Shown here piece after piece: positions 9,776 to 19,900 of a stretch of 41,042 nt of DNA; the first letter of the stretch is position 1; every line of letters begins with the position of its first letter. The notes below the pieces were generated by a model. The model made no database searches, was not told the DNA's origin, and saw nothing but the letters and a program-made list of their open reading frames with translations. The position numbers and the translations under genes were made by a program. This stretch comes from a virus. The DNA lies in IMG/VR virus record IMGVR_UViG_3300030451_003423, positions 1 to 41,042 of that record. One strand, given 5' to 3'.

Positions 9776-12700
9776 TGTCTAAAAAGGTTAGTTACAGAAA
9801 GTATACTAAAAGTTTTGGAAAAGAAGATGATAAAAGACAATTAGATGAAACCTTAGATATACTAAAAAACCAAGTAGATAATTTAACCTCAAGTGTAAAT
9901 ACTATTACAAGCAGAGGTGATGCCGATACCTATAAAGGTACACCAGGTGATATTAAAATCAACAAAATAGCCCAAAATAGGTACGAATTTTACATAAGGG
10001 GGGAAGATGGTTGGCATAAGGATAATAATGCTTCTTTTGGCCCAATAGACGAAGATAAAGACCTATCAGACCCGCCTACAGTAAACATGACTAGTGGCCA
10101 GTTTAACTACGGCTATGAAGGCAATACACGTTTAACATTAAATTTAGACCCCACTAAAATATCTACATCAGCTGTAGCAACTCCTACTGTAAAAGGTTTT
10201 GGTAACCTTAAGTTTGAATCTACAGGCAATACTATATTACAATCAGCATTACAAATGAAAACAGTACCTAATGCTAGTACTGACCCAGATAAATTCTTAG
10301 TATTAGATGCTTCTGATAATGTTAAGTACAGAACAGGCGCACAAATCTTATCTGACCTTGGTATAGCAGCAGATGAAATAATAGATTGGACTGCTGACCA
10401 AGGTTCTACAAATATACATGCTAACAATATAGTTATAACTCACAATGAAGTTACAGATTTTGATAGTGAAGTAAATGCTTTAGCACAAGTTAAAATAGAT
10501 GCTCTTGTAGATTCTGCACCAGGTGCTTTAGACACACTTAACGAACTTGCTGCTGCACTTAATGATGATGCTAACTTTGCTACTACTGTTACTAATAGTA
10601 TAGCAACTAAAGTAGGGTTAACAGGTGACGAAACAGTAGCAGGACATAAAAAGTTTAGTGATGATGTATTAATAGCAGGAACTGCAGCAGACACAGGAAC
10701 AAATGATGAAGTTAGTTTAGGTGTAAGTGGTGCTCAATTTAGAGTGCATACAAATCACGGATATGTGCAAATAGGTCCTGCAAATACAAATTGGGCACAT
10801 TTTTATACTGATAGAGATAGATACTATTTTGATGAACCTGTTGTAGTTGATGGTGAATATATTGCATCTTATAATGAAGATTTGGTTCTTCGTAGAGTTT
10901 ATAATGATACCTCTTACAATCAAATTACAATAGGTGATGACAGTTTTGAATTAAAGTTAGATAATACTGTAAGACTTGCTATTGATGGCGATGGAGATAT
11001 TACTACAGGCTCTTGGAAAGGAAGTGTAATAGCAAGTGCATATCTTGATTCAGACACAGCACATTTATCTGGTACTCAAACATTTAGTGGAACAAAAACT
11101 TTTTCAAATGCAGTTACAATACATACTGCAACAGATGCACAATTAAATTTTAAAACATCAGATGATTCTTGGGCATATATGCAATTCTTACAAAATGATG
11201 GAACAAGACGAGCATATATTGGCATAGATAATGATTTAGATAGATTAATTATTGCTGCTAATGAAAATGGTGCTAATGAAATAGAAATAAATACTACAAC
11301 AGTAGATATGAATGCTAGTGTAGATATATCAGGTAATTTAACAGTAGATACAAACACACTATTTGTAGACAGTTCTAACAATAAAGTAGGAATAGGCACT
11401 GCAAGTCCTGATGCTAATCTACAAATACATTCTACAAGTGGAACAAAGTTATGGCTTACTGCAGATGGCAGTAATCCTGCAGATGCTGCAAGTTTAAGAT
11501 TTGCAGAATCAGAAAATGGTAATAATTATATACAACTTAGTTATGATGGTAGTGCTAATACCTTATCGGTAGATAGTAATAATCACAATGATTTGAGTGT
11601 ATGGGATAGAGTTAATAATAGAGTAACTCATGGTGCTCAAAGTAGATTTTACAGAGCGTGGCCTCAAGTTAAATTTAGTGATGATAGTGGTACTGACTAT
11701 GTAGATGCAGGTTTAACAACTAATACTTTTCTTTTAAAAACATCTGATAATGATGTAAACTATCAATGGCAAAACAGTAGTTCTAATATATTAATGTCTA
11801 TTGATTCAGCTGAAAAAACAGTTACAATAGGTGAAGGTCCTCAATCTACTTATGATTTTAAAATAGGTAATAATGGTAGAATGAATATGCCTGTTAAAGG
11901 ATTAGAGTTTGAAAATGCACATGGATATTTTGCCTCAACAGGCGATATGTTTTTACCTTTGTTTATTAATGCTACACAAACAGATTTAATAAGATTTCAA
12001 ACACCTCAAATAATTCAATATTGGGATTATTCATCAAGTGCTTGGGTAGATGATAGTAGTAATATAAATAATTATAAAAACATGCTTGATGGCAGAAGAG
12101 CTACAACATACCAAGTTTCTAATACTAAAAGGAAATTTAGATTTGTAATAGAAAGAGCAAGTACTTGGGCAGATGACCAGTTATTTTACATAGAAAATAC
12201 ATGGAGTTCTATAACTTCAGGATTAAGTTGGAACACAGCTGCTGCAGGAGGTAACCCTATAACACCTACAATGCAAGTAGAAAGATTAGATGGTAGTTTT
12301 GATGCTAGTGATGATAGTAATAATGATTGGACTACTAATTCAGGTATTACTACTGATTGGCATACAACAGGTATTGTAACAGGATTTGGGTTAATGATGT
12401 ATTATTCAACAGGTATGCACAATTCAGAAACACATATTAGAATTACAGTAACGATACCTGAATATGCAGATACAAGTAAAGTTTTTAGCATAAAAAACCT
12501 AGGAGTAATGTCTTCTTACTCAAGTCAAAATACTAATCAACAACCTTTCATACAAGACTTTGATAGAAATGCAACAGGATATGGACATATTAATATACCA
12601 TCAGGACATGAGTACAAAATAAATAGTGTTAGTAAATTAAGTGCTACTACACTAGGTAGTGGAGTAGTTAATTCATCACTTACAAATTTAGGGACATTAA

Positions 12701-14130
12701 CAGGTTTGCAAGTTTCAGGAACTATAGGAATAAATAGTGACACTGGTAGTAAGTTAAATATAACCAATACAGGTGATACTGCTCTAATGACGCTAACTCA
12801 ACAAAGTGCATCTTCAGGTAGAGTTACTCTTAAACTTAACACTAATGGTGGCGATTGGGAATTAGGTGCAAGAAATAATGCTAATAGTCTTCCTAACGCT
12901 TTTTATATATACGAAAATGATGATACTTCGTATAGATTTGTAATTGCTGATGGTGGTAATATTGGTATTGGAACTACTACACCTTCTCAGAAACTGCATG
13001 TTATAGGTAATGTAAAAGTTGATGGAGATGTTATAATAGATGCAGACCATAAGTTAAGAAGTAATACAGATGATACTTGGAATTTTATAGAGTTTGATGA
13101 TGATTCAGGAAGTCCTGAAAACCAAACATTAATAAGCAGCAAAACAAATACTGGTGTAATAGTAGACGGTAATAACAATGGAACAGGACAATTTGAGGTA
13201 TTAAAGGGTGGAACAGATGGTACTGCTACTGAATTATTTAGAATAGAAAATGATGGTGACGCAGTATTTACAGGGGATATATATTTATCAGGTGAGAAAA
13301 AAATACAATTTGACAGTACAGACACTACGATATATACTAACTCTGATAACCCTGAAGATTTATATATAGAATCAGATGAAGATATGTATATAAGACCTGA
13401 TGATAATTTAGTTATAGCACATGGTACTACTAACTATGTTACATTTAAAGGTGATGAAAGAGAAGTAGACATAACAGGTGATTTAATAGTATCAGCTGAT
13501 TTAACAGTAGATACAAGTACATTACACGTTGATTCTACTAATAATAATGTAGGCATAGGAACTACTAGTCCTAGCGCAGAATTACATATAAGCACAGCAA
13601 GTCCATATCCAAGCTTATTATTAGAAAGTACAGGTAATACTGCTAATATTATGAGATATACTACTTCTGATACTAATTGGACAATTGGTATTGATTATGA
13701 TGATAATTATTCTATTGCTAATGGAGCAAATATTACAAGTGCTAGAGTGCTTACAGTACTAAAGTCAAATGGTAATGTTGGAATAGGTACTACAAGTCCT
13801 ACTACTACACTTGACGTAGAAGGTACTGTATCATATAAGCATGTATCATTGACTGGTGATTCAGATGATTTAGATGTATCAGGAGTAACAGTAGTAGAAT
13901 GTACACCAAGTGGTACCAATAGGCTTGGAGGATTAACAGGTGGTGTTCAAGGACAAATTTTATATATATTAAAAGTAGACTCAGGATTTGGAAGAATAAT
14001 TATAGAACATAATGAAGGAACGGGAAATCAAGATATATTTTTAAGTGGAGGTTCAGATGTTCAACTTTCTACAAGAGGTGGAATGACATTGTATTGTAAT
14101 GGAACATCTTGGTTTGCTCTAGATAAATAA
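9775..14130 (+). CDS. Tail fibre with GIGTxxP repeats
   Basis: A 1451-residue fibre. A coiled coil (about residues 22-48) follows the N-terminal anchor. Residues about 245-275 contain ALDTLNELAAALNDDANF, a module common in long tail fibres of marine myoviruses. Four copies of the motif [V/I]GIGT followed by a proline a few residues on begin at about residues 538, 1063, 1259 and 1335. These mark shaft repeats, typically LHV or LDV strands after the proline. The C-terminus (about 1390-1451) is a compact Gly-rich tip ending in GTSWFALDK. No chaperone (S74) domain with its catalytic Ser is visible. It should bind the host receptor. Confidence 0.8.
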   Translation: MSKKVSYRKYTKSFGKEDDKRQLDETLDILKNQVDNLTSSVNTITSRGDADTYKGTPGDIKINKIAQNRYEFYIRGEDGWHKDNNASFGPIDEDKDLSDPPTVNMTSGQFNYGYEGNTRLTLNLDPTKISTSAVATPTVKGFGNLKFESTGNTILQSALQMKTVPNASTDPDKFLVLDASDNVKYRTGAQILSDLGIAADEIIDWTADQGSTNIHANNIVITHNEVTDFDSEVNALAQVKIDALVDSAPGALDTLNELAAALNDDANFATTVTNSIATKVGLTGDETVAGHKKFSDDVLIAGTAADTGTNDEVSLGVSGAQFRVHTNHGYVQIGPANTNWAHFYTDRDRYYFDEPVVVDGEYIASYNEDLVLRRVYNDTSYNQITIGDDSFELKLDNTVRLAIDGDGDITTGSWKGSVIASAYLDSDTAHLSGTQTFSGTKTFSNAVTIHTATDAQLNFKTSDDSWAYMQFLQNDGTRRAYIGIDNDLDRLIIAANENGANEIEINTTTVDMNASVDISGNLTVDTNTLFVDSSNNKVGIGTASPDANLQIHSTSGTKLWLTADGSNPADAASLRFAESENGNNYIQLSYDGSANTLSVDSNNHNDLSVWDRVNNRVTHGAQSRFYRAWPQVKFSDDSGTDYVDAGLTTNTFLLKTSDNDVNYQWQNSSSNILMSIDSAEKTVTIGEGPQSTYDFKIGNNGRMNMPVKGLEFENAHGYFASTGDMFLPLFINATQTDLIRFQTPQIIQYWDYSSSAWVDDSSNINNYKNMLDGRRATTYQVSNTKRKFRFVIERASTWADDQLFYIENTWSSITSGLSWNTAAAGGNPITPTMQVERLDGSFDASDDSNNDWTTNSGITTDWHTTGIVTGFGLMMYYSTGMHNSETHIRITVTIPEYADTSKVFSIKNLGVMSSYSSQNTNQQPFIQDFDRNATGYGHINIPSGHEYKINSVSKLSATTLGSGVVNSSLTNLGTLTGLQVSGTIGINSDTGSKLNITNTGDTALMTLTQQSASSGRVTLKLNTNGGDWELGARNNANSLPNAFYIYENDDTSYRFVIADGGNIGIGTTTPSQKLHVIGNVKVDGDVIIDADHKLRSNTDDTWNFIEFDDDSGSPENQTLISSKTNTGVIVDGNNNGTGQFEVLKGGTDGTATELFRIENDGDAVFTGDIYLSGEKKIQFDSTDTTIYTNSDNPEDLYIESDEDMYIRPDDNLVIAHGTTNYVTFKGDEREVDITGDLIVSADLTVDTSTLHVDSTNNNVGIGTTSPSAELHISTASPYPSLLLESTGNTANIMRYTTSDTNWTIGIDYDDNYSIANGANITSARVLTVLKSNGNVGIGTTSPTTTLDVEGTVSYKHVSLTGDSDDLDVSGVTVVECTPSGTNRLGGLTGGVQGQILYILKVDSGFGRIIIEHNEGTGNQDIFLSGGSDVQLSTRGGMTLYCNGTSWFALDK

Positions 14131-14142
14131 TATTTGTATATT
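14114..14142 (+). promoter_or_regulatory. Possible rightward promoter at the end of the fibre gene
   Basis: TTGCTC (14114-14119), 17 bases, then TATATT (14137-14142). The -35 matches the sigma-70 consensus poorly (3 of 6). The -10 lies in GTATATTATA (14136-14145), which recurs exactly at 40403-40412 upstream of the other rightward gene start. It lies just ahead of the internal virion protein genes. Confidence 0.35.
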
Positions 14143-14174
14143 ATAGCGTAGTTTTTAATTAAAATGGAGAACAA

Positions 14175-14327
14175 ATGGAACTAGAACAAAAGTTAGAAAA
14201 CTTAAAAAAACAACAACAACAATTAGAAGTTACTTTAATAAAAGTACAAGGAGCTATGGAGCTAATCGAAGCTATGATAGCTGAAGAGAAAAAAGAAGAA
14301 GAAAAAGACGAAGAAGAGAAGAAATAA
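14175..14327 (+). CDS. Small coiled-coil protein (50 aa)
   Basis: The ATG at 14175 has GGAGA five bases upstream, and the frame stops at TAA 14325-14327. The product begins MELEQKLENLKKQQQQLEV, a clean coiled coil, and ends in an acidic/lysine tract (EEKKEEEKDEEEKK). It may be a scaffold or assembly accessory for the tail or internal core; no family recognised. Confidence 0.6.
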   Translation: MELEQKLENLKKQQQQLEVTLIKVQGAMELIEAMIAEEKKEEEKDEEEKK

Positions 14328-14329
14328 CT

Positions 14330-14344
14330 TGCATAAGTTATGCA
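14330..14344 (+). promoter_or_regulatory. Perfect short hairpin with 3-nt loop
   Basis: TGCATA-AGT-TATGCA: a perfect 6 bp stem closed by a three-base loop, two bases after the upstream stop and about 50 bases before the internal virion protein gene at 14395. No T-run follows, so it is not a typical terminator. It could be a processing site, a protein-binding palindrome or a hairpin promoter. Confidence 0.45.
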
Positions 14345-14394
14345 TATTTATTATATTAGATTGATGAAAACCTTTAAAAAGGAGTATTTATAAT

Positions 14395-15072
14395 ATGAGT
14401 TGGCAAATGATTGCTAGTGCAGCAATGCAAATGGCCCCGTCTTTATTAAGTGCTTTTGGCGCTAATAATAACGATGCAGACCAAAGTAACTTAGATGTTA
14501 ATTTTAAGCCTTATATGGATAAAATAAATAAAATAGGTAATAAAGGATTAGAAATGACTACTCCTAATTCTGCTTATAATCTACAAGAAGACAAACGAAT
14601 TACGGAAAGCGCATATGATGCTATGGGTGTTGCAGATATGTTATCAGGTAGAGGAGTTGCAAAAGGCGGTATAGGTGGTTATAGTGGTATAACAAACCAA
14701 TGGGCTCAAGCTGATTTAGAAAAACGTCAAAATGAATTACGAAAAACATTACTAGATTCTCGAATGGCTAGAGAAGCTCAAGGTTATAATCTAATAGCTC
14801 AAGCTGCAGAAGGTGACCAATATATGGGTGCCTTACGAACTCAAAGAGATATAAGTAAACCTCAATTTGATTTAGGTGCAACACTTCAAAACATAGGTAC
14901 AGGAGCATTTGATTATTGGATGGGACAACAAGAAACTGTAAATCCTATCGTAGACACAATACAAAGTATGGAAACACCAAATTTTGATGTACAATCAATG
15001 TTCCCTAGTTTATATAATACTAGTACAACAACAACTAACGAACCAACAAATTATTTTAGTGCATTTAAATAG
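14395..15072 (+). CDS. Internal virion protein, T7 gp14-like
   Basis: A 225-residue protein opening with a hydrophobic/small-residue segment (MSWQMIASAAMQMAPSLLSAFG) followed by a long helical region with QADLEKRQNELRKTLLDS. This layout and position are those of the small internal core protein of T7-like podoviruses, which forms the outer-membrane part of the ejection channel. AGGAG lies about 10 bases before the ATG. It is the first of four consecutive core-type genes that end in the giant protein. Homology to gp14 is inferred from composition and synteny. Confidence 0.6.
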   Translation: MSWQMIASAAMQMAPSLLSAFGANNNDADQSNLDVNFKPYMDKINKIGNKGLEMTTPNSAYNLQEDKRITESAYDAMGVADMLSGRGVAKGGIGGYSGITNQWAQADLEKRQNELRKTLLDSRMAREAQGYNLIAQAAEGDQYMGALRTQRDISKPQFDLGATLQNIGTGAFDYWMGQQETVNPIVDTIQSMETPNFDVQSMFPSLYNTSTTTTNEPTNYFSAFK

Positions 15073-15080
15073 GAGATAAG

Positions 15081-15758
15081 ATGGCACAAGTAGATTTTTC
15101 ACCATTATTAGCAAGAACTTTAGCAAAAGAATTAAAAGAGGCTGAAGCAGGATATAGTATAGGACATTCATTAGGACAAAAAGGATGGTATCCTGGTAAA
15201 TATGCAGCAGAAGGTATAGGCGCAGCTGGTAAAGGTTTAGGTTTACTAGGCCAATATTTACAAAAAGCACCTGGTGGATTAAAAAAAGGATATGAAGCTA
15301 TAGGTAATATTCCTGGAAAAATGAAAAGAGCATATCAGCTCTCACCTTATCAATTTAAAAACCCTTGGGCAAAACCTGAAATAGATTTTGGTGCTACTAT
15401 TCACAGAGACTACTTAGATAAACAAAACAAAGAAGCTACAGATAAAATGATGTCTGATTTTCTTCAATCTAATAAACCTGCACCATTACCAATTGTTGAT
15501 TATGAACAAGATTGGAGAGGTATGGGTAGAGATATAGATAGAAAGATTCGTGCAGGTGAAAGAGAAGAAAAAGCTAGAAAAGAAGAGTATGAAGCTCAAA
15601 AAAGAAATATGAGACCAATGGTACCTTATCAGTTACCTGCAAATATTGGTCCTATTGGCCCTGCTGGACCAGAACCATTAAGCACTTGGGAACAAGCTTT
15701 TGCTAACTTTGGACCAGCTATGAATAATTTATATAAAGCATTTGGATTTGGAGACTAA
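15081..15758 (+). CDS. Internal virion/core protein (225 aa)
   Basis: Begins after AGGAGATAAG. The N-terminal half is Gly/Ala-rich and amphipathic (GIGAAGKGLGLLGQYLQKAP near residues 50-70). The middle is highly charged (IDRKIRAGEREEKARKEEY) and the C-terminal end proline-rich. Sitting between the gp14-like gene and the 384-residue protein, it is probably an ejected core component. No enzymatic motif seen. Confidence 0.55.
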   Translation: MAQVDFSPLLARTLAKELKEAEAGYSIGHSLGQKGWYPGKYAAEGIGAAGKGLGLLGQYLQKAPGGLKKGYEAIGNIPGKMKRAYQLSPYQFKNPWAKPEIDFGATIHRDYLDKQNKEATDKMMSDFLQSNKPAPLPIVDYEQDWRGMGRDIDRKIRAGEREEKARKEEYEAQKRNMRPMVPYQLPANIGPIGPAGPEPLSTWEQAFANFGPAMNNLYKAFGFGD

Positions 15759-15761
15759 ATA

Positions 15762-16916
15762 ATGAGCTTAGGTAATATAAGACAAAGATTTCAACAAATG
15801 AATCAACAAAGGCAAATCAATTTTGAACAGGCCTTTTGGGGGGATGTAGGAAACTTTATTCAAAGTGATGTAGGTTCTTATAATCCTGATACTAAATCAA
15901 TAGTATTTCCTACTCAATTATTACCTAATCAAACATTATTATGGAATGAATATAATAAACTAGCAAAAGAACGTGGTGTAAAAGCTGATTATGCTCAATT
16001 CATGACTCAATATGATGGCTTTAAAAAACTTGAAGATAATAAGTTCTTACAAGTAATTAATAGTGCCAATACTATGGGTATGAAAGATAAAGATATTAGA
16101 AAAGCTATACAAGCTAACCCTATAGCTAATCAAAGAATAAATAATATATTTTTGACTTCTGATGCTAATACTAAAGCTTCAATGGTTGAAATGCTTAAAC
16201 CTGAACAAAGTTGGATGGATTGGGCTAAAGATAATAAAGCATGGGTAATAGGTGGAGGATTAGGAGGTGCTTATTTAGCAGGTAAAGGTATAAGCGCAGG
16301 CGCATCAGCACTTGGAACAGCAAAAGATTATTTTTTCCCACCTGAAGAACCAAAGAAAGAATCTGAAAAAGCTAAAGAAAAAGCTAAAGGTAAGGGCGGA
16401 AAAGGTAAAGCTAAAGTACCAATGGAAAAAGTTATGGTACAACAAAAAGGTGTATCTACAAAAGATATGGGTATAAAAGGTGCGCCAGAGTACTTTGATA
16501 GAGAAAAGTTAAATAAATTTACTCGAAAACGATATGAAATGGATAAATCATTTTTTGAATATGATAATCCAAAAAAGACTTATAAGAATTTTAGTGAGTG
16601 GAAAAAAGGTAAAACTGTACCTGAGTTATTAAAAAACGCAAGCTCTGATGAAATAAAAGATTTAGCAGGCAAAAAATATAAAATGGTTTCTAAAGAACAA
16701 CCAATAAAAAAATATGGACCTGCTGATAAGACTGGAAAAATAGTTTATCCAGAAACACCTAAAACTGCAAAAGAAAAGTTTATGGAAATGGGTAAAAAGG
16801 GATGGAAAGGCTTTAAAGGTGGTAAAGGTATTAAAGGAGCAGTTGCAAGAAATCCTGTAATGACTGCATTATTAGCGCTACAAGCTGCACAATTATTAGG
16901 CTCAGACGAGGAGTAA
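15762..16916 (+). CDS. Internal virion/core protein with lysine-rich linker (384 aa)
   Basis: Residues about 160-185 form a hydrophobic glycine-rich segment (WVIGGGLGGAYLAGKGISAG), followed by a strongly basic, low-complexity stretch (about 195-222, KAKEKAKGKGGKGKAK). The C-terminus has a short Ala/Leu-rich helix. Membrane-active segments plus basic DNA-binding-like linkers fit an ejection protein of the T7 gp15 position. It starts three bases after the previous stop and ends six bases before the giant gene. Confidence 0.55.
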   Translation: MSLGNIRQRFQQMNQQRQINFEQAFWGDVGNFIQSDVGSYNPDTKSIVFPTQLLPNQTLLWNEYNKLAKERGVKADYAQFMTQYDGFKKLEDNKFLQVINSANTMGMKDKDIRKAIQANPIANQRINNIFLTSDANTKASMVEMLKPEQSWMDWAKDNKAWVIGGGLGGAYLAGKGISAGASALGTAKDYFFPPEEPKKESEKAKEKAKGKGGKGKAKVPMEKVMVQQKGVSTKDMGIKGAPEYFDREKLNKFTRKRYEMDKSFFEYDNPKKTYKNFSEWKKGKTVPELLKNASSDEIKDLAGKKYKMVSKEQPIKKYGPADKTGKIVYPETPKTAKEKFMEMGKKGWKGFKGGKGIKGAVARNPVMTALLALQAAQLLGSDEE

Positions 16917-16922
16917 AAACAT

Positions 16923-19900
16923 ATGGCTTTTAATCCTTATGGATTCTATGAGTATGGTGGTAAACCAGAACCTCAAGGAGATAAGGCTGCAACCCCTGCA
17001 GAGTTCACTCCTAGATACACAAAAAAACAATTAGATAGCATAATAAATGCTTATAAAAACAATCCTAAAGCATTTAAACCTGAGCATATAGATTCAATAA
17101 AACAACACGCAATATACCATAACACTGGCTTCTATGAAGGTGATTTTCAAATATCAGAAGCTATAAAACAATTTATGGGTGGTGTAGCAGAAGGTTTAAC
17201 AACATTTAGCCCTGTAGATGCGCCTGATAATGAATACGAAGCTATTGCACGTAATGTAGGACATTTACTTGGTTTTGCTCCAGGTATGGCTGCTAAACCA
17301 TTAAAGTTATTAGGCCTTAGAAATGCAGCTGCTAAAATAGCAGGATTTAAATCTATACCATTATATGTCGGTGAAAAAGCTACTAAACTTACAGGTAAAT
17401 TTGTAAAAAATGTTATTCCTACTGCTAGGTTTGATGCTACTAATACTGCAAGTAAATTTATAACAGGTGGAGCTGTTAAAAGCGTAGCAGAAGAAGCTAT
17501 GAAGCTTGGTGTTGCTAGTGCTGTAAGTAATTGGAAGCAAGGTGTAGATGGTGTAATGATGGCTGCTAGAAGTGGTGGTGAATTTGGTGCAGCATTTCAA
17601 ATACTTGCTAATGCAGTTCCAGGAAGTGGAACATTTAAATATTTATTAAGAGCATTTGCAGGTTCTATGTACCAAGGAATGCATGCTGAAGCTGCTGGAG
17701 CTACTACACCTGAAAAAGTATATGAATATTTACTTGGTGCATACTTTGGTGGTGGAGGTGCTAGTTGGGTACAAAAAGACAAAGCTAAGTTTTTTAAAGA
17801 GAGAAACGAGCAAATGTATGGTACTAAAGGTAAAAAAGCAGACCACAAAGCTCAAGCAACTGGAGACCCTACTCTTATAAAAACATGGGAAAAGTATGAC
17901 CCTATAGTTCAAAAAGAAATTTTAAAAGAATTAAATGACCCTAACTATTATGGTAAAGGTAAACCTAGTGAAAATTGGAGACCTCAGTACCAACTAAAAG
18001 AAGGTGAAACTTATCCTGAAAGAACAGCAATGCTTGAAATGTTTGTTAAAAACCTTGGTATAGACACTAAATTAGAAACAGTATCACAAAAAGGTTGGGA
18101 AAGATTTAACAGAATGCAAGAAGATGCTGTTATTGGTAAAAAACCAACTGGTCTTGCTATAGAAACTGAAAAAAAATTAAATGAGTTAAATATCCAAAAG
18201 AAAGATTTAGCAGAGCAAATAAGTAAAAAAAGAGCTGAAATAACTACTTTAAAAGGCACAGAAAAAATGCTTGCTGAAACAGAGCTTGGTAAGTTAGAAA
18301 GACAGGTTGAAGAAGTTATTAAGGAAGAAAAAATTCAACTTGATTTAAAACCTTTTGAATATATAGATAAAGCAGGTGAAATTAAAAACGAAAGAATGAA
18401 TGATACTGGTAACGATATTGGTATGATAGCTGCTATTGATTTAACAAAAAAATCAGAAAATCTTGTAACTAGGCATTTAAAAAAGTATTGGGATAAAGAT
18501 GACTTTGAGCCTATGGATAAACGAAATGAAATGTTACGTTTAACTCAAGTAGTAGATGATGTCGTAAGTGGCGAAAAATACAACAAACCAGGCGAAAAAA
18601 TTGATACCCAAGAGTTAACTCAAGATATAGTAAAAACTCTTAAAAAACAGGAAAATATCGACTTAAAAACTAACACTAAGAAGTGGAAAGAAACAGAAAA
18701 TGAATTAAGACAGTTTTTAACAAGACGTAACTTTTCTAAACCTGTTAGATATGTTAATATGAGCGTTGATACAGATGGTAAAATAACTGACTTTAAACTA
18801 AGAGATGGTGGTTTTACTAATGCTGGAAATAGAAAAGAAAGCATGGAGCCTAAAAAAGAAGTCCAAAGAGTTTTAGAAGAAGCTACACCCAAAGGCGAAG
18901 AAGTACCTGAAGCTAGTGTTATATTAGATAATATGACATTTAGAGGTCCTAAAGGTGAATGGATAGATGGCGGACTAGGAGATGTAAGAAAGCTTCTTAG
19001 AAATGCATATCGATTTAACAAAAAAGTAACATGGAGAGATGCGTACAATTCATTACTTAAAGAAGCTCATAAAAAAATGGCTGATGAAGGATATTATCCT
19101 TTTGGCGGTAAAGGTGATAATGATTTAATTATATATATTAAAGAACACCCTGATTTACAGAAAGCTAATGTTAAAAGATATATAAACGAATATATAACAG
19201 AGTTAAAAAGAGATGGTAATAATCGAAAGTATTATAATCAAGCTATAAAAAGAAACAAGTTCTTTAATGAAAAACAAGCTAAAGACCACTATGTAAGTAA
19301 TATTATGTATGACATAGGGTTAAATGGATTTAAACCTAAAACAAGCAAAGAATATAGAGAGGTTTTAAAGAAACTATTTGAAGGTAAAGGTTATATTAAA
19401 AATGCTACTGCTTGGAATAAACGTCAACAAATATGGTTTACACCTACTTACAGAGCTGATGGTGATTTTATTAATAGTAATTATAAAAGATATATAGAAA
19501 GATTAAGTCAAGCTGATATAAATGATATAAATCCCGCATTTAATAATGTTTTAAAAAATAATGAAGCTAATTATGTAATAGTAAGAGATTTAGACCCTGA
19601 GTTATTTACTAAATATGAAGGTACAAGAAAGAAAAAATTAGATAAAGATAGTAAAAATACTGAAATGGATGAGCATGTAGATGGTCAAATAACTGTAGAA
19701 GATAATTTATTAAAAGCTATTATTAAAGATGCTGGAATGCCTCAAAGTGGTAATAGTAAATCGTTTATTGTTAGTCCTGATGGGCAAATGGGAGCTTTAC
19801 TTGGTAAGTATATGATGCATAGCGCAGGACCAAAAGCATCTAGACAAATGCGTAAAGCTGGTGTACATATGATTATGCAGGAATCAGCTGTTAAACAAAG